Of a stretch of DNA of 5,396 nt, positions 1 to 5,252 are shown one piece after another. The translations under genes and the position numbers were made by a program. The first letter of the stretch is position 1, and each line of letters starts with the position of its first letter. A model generated the notes under the pieces. That model worked only from the letters and a program-made list of their open reading frames with translations, was not told where the DNA came from and did no database searches. This DNA is from Candidatus Bathyarchaeota archaeon. GTDB taxonomy: Archaea > Thermoproteota > Bathyarchaeia > RBG-16-48-13 > GCA-020355125. Where the stretch lies: the NCBI GenBank assembly GCA_026014905.1, contig JAOZHK010000164.1, forward strand, positions 1-5,396. The letters are read 5' to 3'.

Positions 1-4
1 TCTA

Positions 5-12
5 TTTAAATT
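5..12 (+). promoter_or_regulatory. Candidate archaeal TATA box for nitroreductase
   Basis: TTTAAATT resembles the archaeal TATA element and sits 34 nt before the ATG at 47. This would put the transcription start near the SD-like AAGGT at 34-38 and give a very short leader. The inverted repeat at 10-32 begins within this box, as an operator would. Such AT-rich octamers are common, so this is weak evidence. Confidence 0.25.
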
Positions 13-32
13 AGCATGTGCTGTATGCTAAT
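10..32. promoter_or_regulatory. Inverted repeat upstream of nitroreductase, possible operator
   Basis: ATTAGCAT (10-17) and ATGCTAAT (25-32) are perfect 8-bp inverted arms around a 7-nt spacer, centred about 26 nt before the nitroreductase ATG. The size and symmetry suit a dimeric regulator. The arms could also form a hairpin in the 5' leader if transcription starts further upstream. The half-site ATTAGCAT recurs at 4232-4239, in front of the minus-strand operon. The symmetry is seen directly and the regulatory role is inferred. Confidence 0.45.
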
Positions 33-46
33 CAAGGTCGAAAAAA

Positions 47-577
47 ATGTCATGTATAGATATTGTGTTAAGCCGTCGAAGTATTCGAAGCTACACCACA
101 CAAGAAATTCCCGCATCTGCAATCACTCAGATCCTTGAAGCAGGTCGTCAAGCTCCATCTGCAGGGAATCGACAGCCTTGGCACTTCATTGTTGTAACCG
201 AGGAGGTGAAAAAGAAGGCATTATCCCAAGGCCGTTACAATTGGTTTATTCAGAATGCCCCCCTCGCTATTGTTGGCTGCGCGGATAGTGATACTGGTCG
301 ATGGAGCGTTGTCGATACGACTATTGCGCTGCAGAACATGGTAATTGCGGCGTGGACGCTGGGTATTGGATCATGCTGGCTGGGCGCTTTTAATGAAGAT
401 GAAGTACGGAAGCTGCTTCACATCCCAGAGAAATGGAAAATTGTAGCTCTTCTAACGTTAGGTTATCCGAGTGAAGGGGAAAATCGATTCCCAGATAACT
501 TTCAGAAACTTCGGCATCGGTTAGTTAAAAAGAAACCCATTGCAGAGATCGTCAGCTATAACACATTTATGGCATAG
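47..577 (+). CDS. Nitroreductase family FMN oxidoreductase
   Basis: A 176-residue protein with the layout of the FMN-binding nitroreductase fold. The N-terminal RRSIRSY (residues 10-16) is the usual flavin-phosphate contact, APSAGNRQPWHF (36-47) is the second conserved block, and the C-terminal half has the IALQNMVIAA...GIGSCWLG helix-turn segment (93-113) followed by LTLGYPSE (136-143). Family members use NAD(P)H to reduce nitro groups, quinones or other electron acceptors, usually as cytoplasmic homodimers. At 176 residues it is in the short class (E. coli NfsB is 217), so substrate cannot be assigned. The ATG at 47 is preferred because AAGGT (34-38) lies 8 nt upstream. It converges with the methyltransferase gene, so it is not in that operon. 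The family call is firm, and any link to methylamine-type chemistry is speculative. Confidence 0.93.
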   Translation: MSCIDIVLSRRSIRSYTTQEIPASAITQILEAGRQAPSAGNRQPWHFIVVTEEVKKKALSQGRYNWFIQNAPLAIVGCADSDTGRWSVVDTTIALQNMVIAAWTLGIGSCWLGAFNEDEVRKLLHIPEKWKIVALLTLGYPSEGENRFPDNFQKLRHRLVKKKPIAEIVSYNTFMA

Positions 578-724
578 TGTGATAATGATTCCTTACTTTC
601 TGGTAATGAAGCAAACTTACGCGCGTGCAATTGGGCTTTTATTTGTGAGATTTAGAAGGGGGTTTAAGATATTGGTAACTCGTTTTCTACTTACCTTAGC
701 TTCCACACTTGTTCTGCCATAGGG
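578..724. other. Convergent intergenic region
   Basis: This gap lies between the stops of the nitroreductase (577) and the minus-strand methyltransferase (725). It holds a T-rich stretch, GGGCTTTTATTTG (633-645), which could serve as a U-tract terminator for the nitroreductase, but no strong GC stem precedes it. ACGCGCGT (619-626) is an isolated palindrome. GGTAA (674-678) and TTACC (691-695) form only a 5-bp stem. No gene is supported here. Confidence 0.5.
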
Positions 725-2152
725 TCAGAGAGGAAGCCCTGCATCACGGAGATATTGTCGAACACGGTTTTCGTTACGGAGGTATTGTTCCGTGGGTGTT
801 TGCTTATACCAATCATAAGCTTGGAATCCAGCTCGCAGAAATTCGTTTGGATCTGAACCATAGATGAGCATGCGTTTATCGCGAAATGGAGCATTTGGAG
901 GAAGTCGAGTGCCTCCCAAATGCTTTTTGGTAATGTGCTTCGCAATCTCGTCGTATTCCTCGAGCGTGAGATGGGCCTTTAATGCCGCATCAGAGGTGTC
1001 GATGACCCATGAGGTGAAGGTGGGAGGATTAGTGCATCCAACCCGAAAATTGAGACCAAGGAGTGTGGTTTTGATCGAGGATAGTGCAACATTCAGTAAG
1101 TATTGTTCAGAGATCAGGTCGTCGAGTCCGACACTTTCACCCCAAATGATCTGATAAAAGATTTGGTTAGTATGGCGCCGATGGGCTTGTTGAATCGCAA
1201 AGGAGCGCCAATTCTGCTCCCACTGCTGCTTTTGTAGGGTAGTATCTTTCGTTTTCTGAATATTTTGAACGCTCCCCGCCGTTAGAATCGTGTCACGATA
1301 CATTATCCACGCGATTAAGGGACCGGCTGTCGCTTCAATCATTTGACCTTCAACGCTGCCTCCAAAAGGTCCCACTCCTGTGCCACCGCATTGCCCATAG
1401 CATCCAAGTTCATTATAGATGATAGCGGCTGCAATCAGGTCTTCCTCGACAATAAGATCGGGGAGTATCGTCAATAAGACCCCATCAGTCGGTCGCAGAC
1501 CGTATGTAGAATTGAGGGGTGCCACGAGTGAGAACGCGTTGGTCATCACAGGATAGTAGGTTATCGCCAGATCACGACGACCTGCTAGGGATAACCCTGT
1601 GCGTATTTGTTCAGTAGCTCGCCGACTCGCGTATGCTTGCAAGGGTTTACCATGCACTTCCCGTCCATCTATTTTGGCGTACATATAGCCTTCAATCAAG
1701 TCAACACGAGGATGACGCGATAGTTCACGAATGATTATGGGTAAGGGAATTAATTCGTCAGACCAAGGACCATGCCCTGAAACATCGATGTTGGGTGGCC
1801 TCTCATCTTCAAGATCACGTTTTTTCCAGACTCGTTGCTCCCGTCCAGCGCCAACGTGAACTTCAGACGGGGTTTCCCGTACAGCTTGTAGTACTTCACG
1901 TTCTGAAAATGTTATTATTCGCTGGGTTGTTGTGCAGTATACTCCTACATCGATAAGCAGATCCACAGCAGCATTGAAGAGCTCATCAGCGTAGTGGTTG
2001 TCAACTTGATAAAAGTTTTCGGGTCCTGGCTGTTGTAATCGATATCTTGCTACAAGTGTTTCAAGTGCTTGAAATAAGGATAGGCCCCACTCTTTGTTCT
2101 TCATTCTGGGACCTGATCTGGCACGCTGCGCGACATCTAATAGGCTAAGCAT
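725..2152 (-). CDS. MtmB-family methyltransferase, non-pyrrolysine homologue
   Basis: MtmB transfers the methyl group of monomethylamine to the corrinoid protein MtmC in the cytoplasm of methylotrophic methanogens. This 475-residue product (M. barkeri MtmB, 458) aligns with it end to end from memory: DVGVYCTTTQRI (68-79) against ECGIYCTDTHRI, a shared AGR (190-192), a glycine-rich FGGSVEG segment (263-269), and TPTEQY (452-457) against TPTEEY near the C-terminus. MtmB reads an in-frame UAG as pyrrolysine shortly after AGR. Here that place is Thr198-Tyr199-Tyr200 (ACC TAC TAT, about 1553-1561), and the frame has no internal stop. The true substrate is therefore unknown. An ATG eight codons upstream (2176) is possible, but the chosen start has a good SD (2162-2167), and alignment with MtmB begins only after it. 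It is the last gene of the minus-strand array, 55 nt after the RidA gene. No corrinoid protein gene is in the window. Confidence 0.88.
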   Translation of the reverse strand: MLSLLDVAQRARSGPRMKNKEWGLSLFQALETLVARYRLQQPGPENFYQVDNHYADELFNAAVDLLIDVGVYCTTTQRIITFSEREVLQAVRETPSEVHVGAGREQRVWKKRDLEDERPPNIDVSGHGPWSDELIPLPIIIRELSRHPRVDLIEGYMYAKIDGREVHGKPLQAYASRRATEQIRTGLSLAGRRDLAITYYPVMTNAFSLVAPLNSTYGLRPTDGVLLTILPDLIVEEDLIAAAIIYNELGCYGQCGGTGVGPFGGSVEGQMIEATAGPLIAWIMYRDTILTAGSVQNIQKTKDTTLQKQQWEQNWRSFAIQQAHRRHTNQIFYQIIWGESVGLDDLISEQYLLNVALSSIKTTLLGLNFRVGCTNPPTFTSWVIDTSDAALKAHLTLEEYDEIAKHITKKHLGGTRLPPNAPFRDKRMLIYGSDPNEFLRAGFQAYDWYKQTPTEQYLRNENRVRQYLRDAGLPL

Positions 2153-2161
2153 TTTCTTGCG

Positions 2162-2167
2162 CCTCCC
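2162..2167 (-). promoter_or_regulatory. SD deciding the MtmB-homologue start
   Basis: On the minus strand this reads GGGAGG, a strong anti-SD match ending 9 nt before the ATG at 2152. It lies inside the eight-codon extension that the upstream ATG (2176) would add. This supports the shorter protein. The upstream ATG has only a weak AGGA. Confidence 0.6.
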
Positions 2168-2207
2168 GACGTGCATTCAAGTCCTGTTGTGAAGAATCCG
2201 GTGGGAA

Positions 2208-2669
2208 TTAGGATTTCAAGAGAGCGATCATTTCGACTTCGACTGGCGAATCACTGGGTAGCTCATTCACTCCAACTGCGACTCGTGCATGTTTTCCGCG
2301 ATCTCCAAAGATCTCTAAGAGTAAATCCGATGCCCCATTGATAACTTGGGGTTGTTGATTGAAGCCTACGGCGCTATTAACATATCCCACCACTTTGACG
2401 ATCCGTTCGATGGTATCCAGATCGCCCACTGCTGCTTTGAGACTCCCCAGACAATTTAAGCCAGCAATTCTCGAAGCTTGATACCCTTCTTCCAAAGTCA
2501 GATCGCTCCCGACTTTGCCTTTGAATACTAATTCATCGTGAACTGTCGCTTTTTCACCTGCAATGTACACAAAGTCTCCAGCTGTAACATACGGCACATA
2601 CGCACCCATTGGTTTCGGGGCAGCTGGAAGCTCAATGTCTAGTTCTTTTAATCTCTTTTCAATGGTCAT
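2208..2669 (-). CDS. RidA (YjgF/YER057c/UK114) family protein
   Basis: A 153-residue RidA-type protein. Characterised RidA proteins are cytoplasmic trimers that hydrolyse reactive enamines/imines to ketones and ammonia. Visible landmarks are GAYVPYV (22-28), IAGEKA (36-41), HARVAVGVNELP (127-138) and VEVEMIALL (143-151). Arg129 aligns with E. coli RidA Arg105, the carboxylate-binding residue, and Glu144 with Glu120, so deaminase chemistry is plausible. It is longer than E. coli RidA (128) and, with its ELPAAPKP N-terminus and AVGVNELP motif, fits the ~150-residue subgroup of the family. The ATG is preceded by TAGGAA (2675-2680). It sits 105 nt after the Cys-rich gene and 55 nt before the MtmB homologue on the same strand. 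Its substrate is probably an imine or enamine made by the neighbouring enzymes, which is inference. Family assignment is firm. Confidence 0.93.
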   Translation of the reverse strand: MTIEKRLKELDIELPAAPKPMGAYVPYVTAGDFVYIAGEKATVHDELVFKGKVGSDLTLEEGYQASRIAGLNCLGSLKAAVGDLDTIERIVKVVGYVNSAVGFNQQPQVINGASDLLLEIFGDRGKHARVAVGVNELPSDSPVEVEMIALLKS

Positions 2670-2703
2670 TGCTATTCCTACTTTGTTATTAAGTGCAAGT
2701 TTG

Positions 2704-2711
2704 TTAATAAA
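2704..2711 (-). promoter_or_regulatory. Candidate TATA box for the RidA-MtmB pair
   Basis: The minus strand reads TTTATTAA, about 35-42 nt upstream of the RidA ATG, in the only sizeable gap (2670-2774) of the array. If real, it would give RidA and the MtmB homologue their own promoter inside the larger gene set. AT-rich octamers are frequent, so confidence is low. Confidence 0.22.
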
Positions 2712-2774
2712 GCGCGCGTGTTCACACTAGGTAGGCTTCGAGAGTTCAGCTTAATGGTTTTTACTTCCATTTCA

Positions 2775-3491
2775 TCAACGAGGAGGCACTGGATCTTCAC
2801 TGTCTTTACTCGTTTGAATAGCGTTCTGAAGTAGCATTCTGCCACGAACGGTATTAAAGATATTACAGGTACACTGTTTCCCAAGTTCAACTGCCGCTCT
2901 ACGTGAAGTGGTAGTGCCTTGTTTGACTTGCGCAATCATTTTTTCCACGAGTCGTCGCGAGATGACGGCGTGTCCACACATTGTACACAGCTCAAGGATT
3001 GGGCGCCGAGGGAGTAGCTCTGTTTTCCCCCAGGTCCCTAGACTCATATTTACCGTGTGTGGCGTGAGACCACTTTGTTGACAGATAGCAAACACTTCAT
3101 CAAAGAGCCCACTTACGACGATGCTGATGCCTAAATCCGCTTCTCGTAACGCGGTTAAGACGTTTTGTACTGCAGCTTTCTTGGTATAGACTGCATGTGT
3201 GACGCTTTCCATCTGCTTGCAGGATGTGACGTCATTAATCGTCGCACTTTGATGGACTCCACTGTCTTGTTCAGGTCCCCAAGACTCCAAGTATCTCCTC
3301 CGTTGCGTATCTTTCCCATTAAGGGCTACAGGCTCATATTTTGCTAATATCTGGTATAAACGATTCACACGTTCACTTAGCGGTCCACTGTAGGTGTGCT
3401 GTGCAGAAACCGCGGGATCAACCATTGCTAACACGACGAAGTCCTGTGTTAATGACGCGATGGATCCTCGTCGATGATTTGTATGTGTCAT
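2775..3491 (-). CDS. Conserved Cys-rich protein, CxxCGH and CxC motifs, unknown function
   Basis: A 238-residue soluble protein with no signal peptide or membrane segment. I cannot assign a characterised family. The central part (about 120-160) reads DLGISIVVSGLFDEVFAIC, then GLTPHTVNMSLGTWGKTELLP. The C-terminal third carries CTMCGH (Cys169, Cys172, His174), ISRRLVEKMIAQVKQG (177-192) and CTCNIFNTVRG (Cys207, Cys209). Four cysteines in a CxxC...CxC arrangement suggest a metal site, either Fe-S or zinc; a redox-active thiol site is also possible. The ATG overlaps the stop of the upstream ferredoxin gene (ATGA, 3488-3491), with a GGGAG-type SD just before it, so the two are probably translationally coupled and may form a complex. 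The N-terminal 60 residues are Arg/Thr-rich and less motif-like. I recall similar proteins beside MtmB-like genes but cannot name them. Confidence 0.82.
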   Translation of the reverse strand: MTHTNHRRGSIASLTQDFVVLAMVDPAVSAQHTYSGPLSERVNRLYQILAKYEPVALNGKDTQRRRYLESWGPEQDSGVHQSATINDVTSCKQMESVTHAVYTKKAAVQNVLTALREADLGISIVVSGLFDEVFAICQQSGLTPHTVNMSLGTWGKTELLPRRPILELCTMCGHAVISRRLVEKMIAQVKQGTTTSRRAAVELGKQCTCNIFNTVRGRMLLQNAIQTSKDSEDPVPPR

Positions 3492-4204
3492 TGCAGGGGT
3501 CTCCCTAATCCCACATTTGTTTTACCGTTGAGACGCGGCTGAAATCCAGCTGCTTCCATAACTCCTTTAAATGGTATGCCGGTACCTTGGCAGCGACTGA
3601 TAACACAGAGGCTGAACACCGTATCTAGTGTTGATGCTACGGTTTTGAGTCGATGTAAGATATTGAGTGCTTGAGACGCGGTGGTTTTACATTCAATAAT
3701 TGCAGAGAGTACCCGTTCATTGAGAATTGTTTCATCCCGAAACTTTCCAGTCTCAGGGTCAAGAAGTTGTGTGATCGGATTTAACGGCTCGAATTCAACA
3801 TGGCTTGCTAAGACTTGAGCAATCTGCTCGACAGCCGCGAAACTTGTCGATAACCCGGGTCGCCCGATCTCGATCGCAAAACCAATATCTCCTTCAATGA
3901 ATCGCTTTGTGACATCGTTGGTTTTCATCTCAGCTGTTCCGCGTCCTGATATTCCAGTGATAGGATGGCTAACTAGAGGGTCACTAAATTGAGAGCGGAG
4001 AATTCGAGGCCACTTCAGTGTTGGTTGATAGATAGCGAACTGTACGCAAGCTCCACTTTTCAGACAGGCTGCACATTCAACACAAAGATCTTGGTTAATA
4101 AAGACCCTTTGACATTCAATTTGGATAGCATCCACAGGACAGTAGGAGATACAGGTTTGACATTTGATACATTTATCTTCATCAATTTGCACGACTATCA
4201 CCAT
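3488..4204 (-). CDS. Two-cluster ferredoxin fused to a conserved C-terminal domain
   Basis: A 238-residue protein with an N-terminal bacterial-type ferredoxin domain. Cys12, 15, 18 and 22 (CxxCxxCxxxCP) form one 4Fe-4S site, and Cys41, 44, 47 and 53 (CxxCxxCx5C, lacking the usual following proline) suggest a second. The rest is not ferredoxin. It starts with GISGRGTAEMKTNDVTKRF (84-102), continues with EIGRPG (112-117), and has a strand-helix-strand stretch at 165-205 that looks like half of an ACT/ferredoxin-like fold, ending in NGKTNVGLGRPL (226-237). The likely role is delivering electrons to, or sensing ligand for, the partner proteins. It is the first gene of the minus-strand array and overlaps the next gene by 4 bp. 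The start ATG (4204) has no clear SD, so it may be leaderless or start at the adjacent GTG (4201). The ferredoxin call is firm; the C-terminal domain is unrecognised. Confidence 0.88.
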   Translation of the reverse strand: MVIVVQIDEDKCIKCQTCISYCPVDAIQIECQRVFINQDLCVECAACLKSGACVQFAIYQPTLKWPRILRSQFSDPLVSHPITGISGRGTAEMKTNDVTKRFIEGDIGFAIEIGRPGLSTSFAAVEQIAQVLASHVEFEPLNPITQLLDPETGKFRDETILNERVLSAIIECKTTASQALNILHRLKTVASTLDTVFSLCVISRCQGTGIPFKGVMEAAGFQPRLNGKTNVGLGRPLQ

Positions 4205-4372
4205 TCACGTTTAAAGTAAGCAACAGACGGTATTAGCATTTTGTGTTATACGCTCGTTGTGTTATTCATGCATGTCAAATTTACTATTCAAAGAAAAATT
4301 CATTAAGGAATCACATAACTTCGTTGATGACCATTCACACCAGCAAAATAGACTTGTATTACGGTGCAGCTG
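4205..4372. promoter_or_regulatory. Divergent promoter region
   Basis: This gap separates the starts of the ferredoxin-fusion gene (minus) and the YkgJ-type gene (plus), so it should hold both promoters. On the minus strand GTATAACA (about 4243-4250) is a possible TATA element about 40 nt before the ferredoxin ATG. The gap also contains ATTAGCAT (4232-4239), identical to the inverted-repeat arm before the nitroreductase, a direct repeat of TTGTGTTAT, and the palindrome CATGCATG (4267-4274). A promoter assignment for the plus-strand gene could not be made. Confidence 0.45.
4241..4265. repeat. Direct repeat TTGTGTTAT, 16-bp period
   Basis: TTGTGTTAT occurs at 4241-4249 and again at 4257-4265, separated by 7 nt. 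The copies are exact and lie on the upstream side of the minus-strand operon. Tandem 9-mers with a 16-bp period would put two proteins on roughly opposite faces of the helix. An operator role is inferred only from position. Confidence 0.4.
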
Positions 4373-4828
4373 ATGAATGAGAATCGACAGACAGCTCAGA
4401 CTAAATTCCCCCTTCAGAGTGGCGAACCCTGCCGGAGACATCGATGCGCACAGTGTTGTATTGGTACCCAAATGTCTCTCACTCAACAAGATATCTGCCA
4501 GATCATTAAGGCAGGATATCAACCATCTTCCTTCATCATTCATGATGAAGGAGAATGGCGACTCACAAATCAGCAGGAACACGGCCCATGTGTCTTCCTC
4601 AACAACAAAAAGTGTCAAATCTATGAGAATCGGCCCGCTGGATGTCGTATCTACCCGCTTGTTTTCAACGAGACTCTGATACAAGCTGTCGTCGATGTGC
4701 TCTGTCCATTTAGTAATGAATTTCAGATTACAGATGTCGACCGAGGAAATCTTTTCGCACTGATCAAGCAACTGGACAATGAAAGCCAACAAAACTTGTG
4801 TACGGAGCAGTGTGAGACTGAAAACTAA
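4373..4828 (+). CDS. YkgJ family cysteine-cluster protein
   Basis: A 151-residue protein with the YkgJ-family pattern of a predicted zinc- or iron-chelating cysteine cluster (often annotated Fe-S oxidoreductase, function not established). Numbered from this ATG, the ligands seen are CRRHRCAQCC (Cys20, 25, 28, 29), GPCVFL (Cys73), KKCQIYENRPAGCRIYPL (Cys81, Cys91) and LCPF (Cys111). The CxIYxxRPxxCRxYP block is the diagnostic part. Cys143 and Cys147 near the C-terminus (LCTEQC) form an extra CxxxC not expected for the core family. A GTG nine bases upstream (4364) is an alternative start. I prefer the ATG because GGTG (4363-4366) can act as a weak SD. It is divergent from the ferredoxin-fusion operon. 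Sharing the intergenic region raises the possibility of co-regulation, but no functional tie is shown. Confidence 0.9.
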   Translation: MNENRQTAQTKFPLQSGEPCRRHRCAQCCIGTQMSLTQQDICQIIKAGYQPSSFIIHDEGEWRLTNQQEHGPCVFLNNKKCQIYENRPAGCRIYPLVFNETLIQAVVDVLCPFSNEFQITDVDRGNLFALIKQLDNESQQNLCTEQCETEN

Positions 4829-4920
4829 ATATAATGGAACCTCTTATTGAAAGATTGAGTGGGAGTAGTTTCTAATAGTTATGATAGAAAAAAGCGTTTG
4901 TTCATAGTCATTTAACATCT

Positions 4921-5199
4921 GTGGAAGCGTTGGAGGTGGGTTGTAGTGGATGTTGGTATTTCGGGAGATCACGCAGTGGAGACCGATTATGTAATCGAAC
5001 CGGGGAAACGTTGGATTACCATATGTATGAAATCGGGTGTGATGCTCGAACTGAAGCCCCTCCAGATACCTCTGTTCAATCTGATCCGCTGCAACCTCTA
5101 GCTGACCGTTTAGGAGTATCTGTTGAGGAACTGCGAAGATATATGAATAACGAGAAAAGTCAAAAAGCGCCCGCAGAAAACCCTCAAGAAGAATCCTGA
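4921..5199 (+). CDS. Small four-cysteine protein, hypothetical
   Basis: A 92-residue product I do not recognise. Residues 8-40 hold four cysteines (Cys8, Cys11, Cys24, Cys40) in the frame GCSGCWYFG...RLCNRTGE...EIGCDAR, which looks like a small zinc or Fe-S binding module. Residues 57-75 (PLQPLADRLGVSVEELRRY) resemble the LAxRLGVSVEEL helix pair of helix-turn-helix proteins, though too short to be a full DNA-binding domain. The tail (77-92) is charged and probably disordered. The start is uncertain. GTG at 4921 is the first start codon after an in-frame TAG and has no clear SD; GTG at 4936 would remove five residues and keep all cysteines. It lies 92 nt after the YkgJ-type gene and 53 nt before the phosphoesterase, all on the plus strand. 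Confidence 0.62.
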   Translation: MEALEVGCSGCWYFGRSRSGDRLCNRTGETLDYHMYEIGCDARTEAPPDTSVQSDPLQPLADRLGVSVEELRRYMNNEKSQKAPAENPQEES

Positions 5200-5241
5200 A
5201 TACTCCGCGCGCGTACCCAGATAGTGACCACGCACCCAAGC

Positions 5242-5249
5242 GAGGAAGG
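5242..5249 (+). promoter_or_regulatory. SD for the phosphoesterase start
   Basis: GAGGAAGG precedes the ATG at 5253, with GAGG ending 7 nt before it. This is among the best SD matches in the window, and it fixes the start of the partial gene that follows. Confidence 0.65.
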
Positions 5250-5252
5250 CCG

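Noticed and set aside
674..695. GGTAA...TTACC hairpin as terminator for the methyltransferase gene
   Set aside because: There are only five base pairs with a 12-nt loop and no T-run following on the minus strand.
540..722. A 60-codon plus-strand frame across the end of the nitroreductase and the gap
   Set aside because: It begins inside the nitroreductase in another frame, has no SD and has no recognisable sequence.
725..2152. Pyrrolysine-decoding amber codon in the methyltransferase
   Set aside because: The frame is continuous with sense codons through the Pyl-equivalent region and ends in TGA; no UAG read-through is needed.
2775..4204. Equal length (238 residues) of the two overlapping genes as a sign of duplication
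   Set aside because: Their sequences share no motif order or similarity, so the equal length is coincidental.
4245..4280. Bacterial-type promoter on the minus strand (TTGACA, then TATAAC)
   Set aside because: The hexamers match well, but the spacer is about 22 nt instead of 16-18, so a sigma-70-type promoter is unlikely.
4327..4380. 17-codon leader ORF overlapping the YkgJ-type start
   Set aside because: The nearest SD-like AAGGAA (4305-4310) is about 16 nt away, too far; there is no other support.
4262..4792. A 176-codon minus-strand open frame opposite the YkgJ-type gene
   Set aside because: It lies antisense over the well-supported Cys-cluster gene and shows no recognisable motif.
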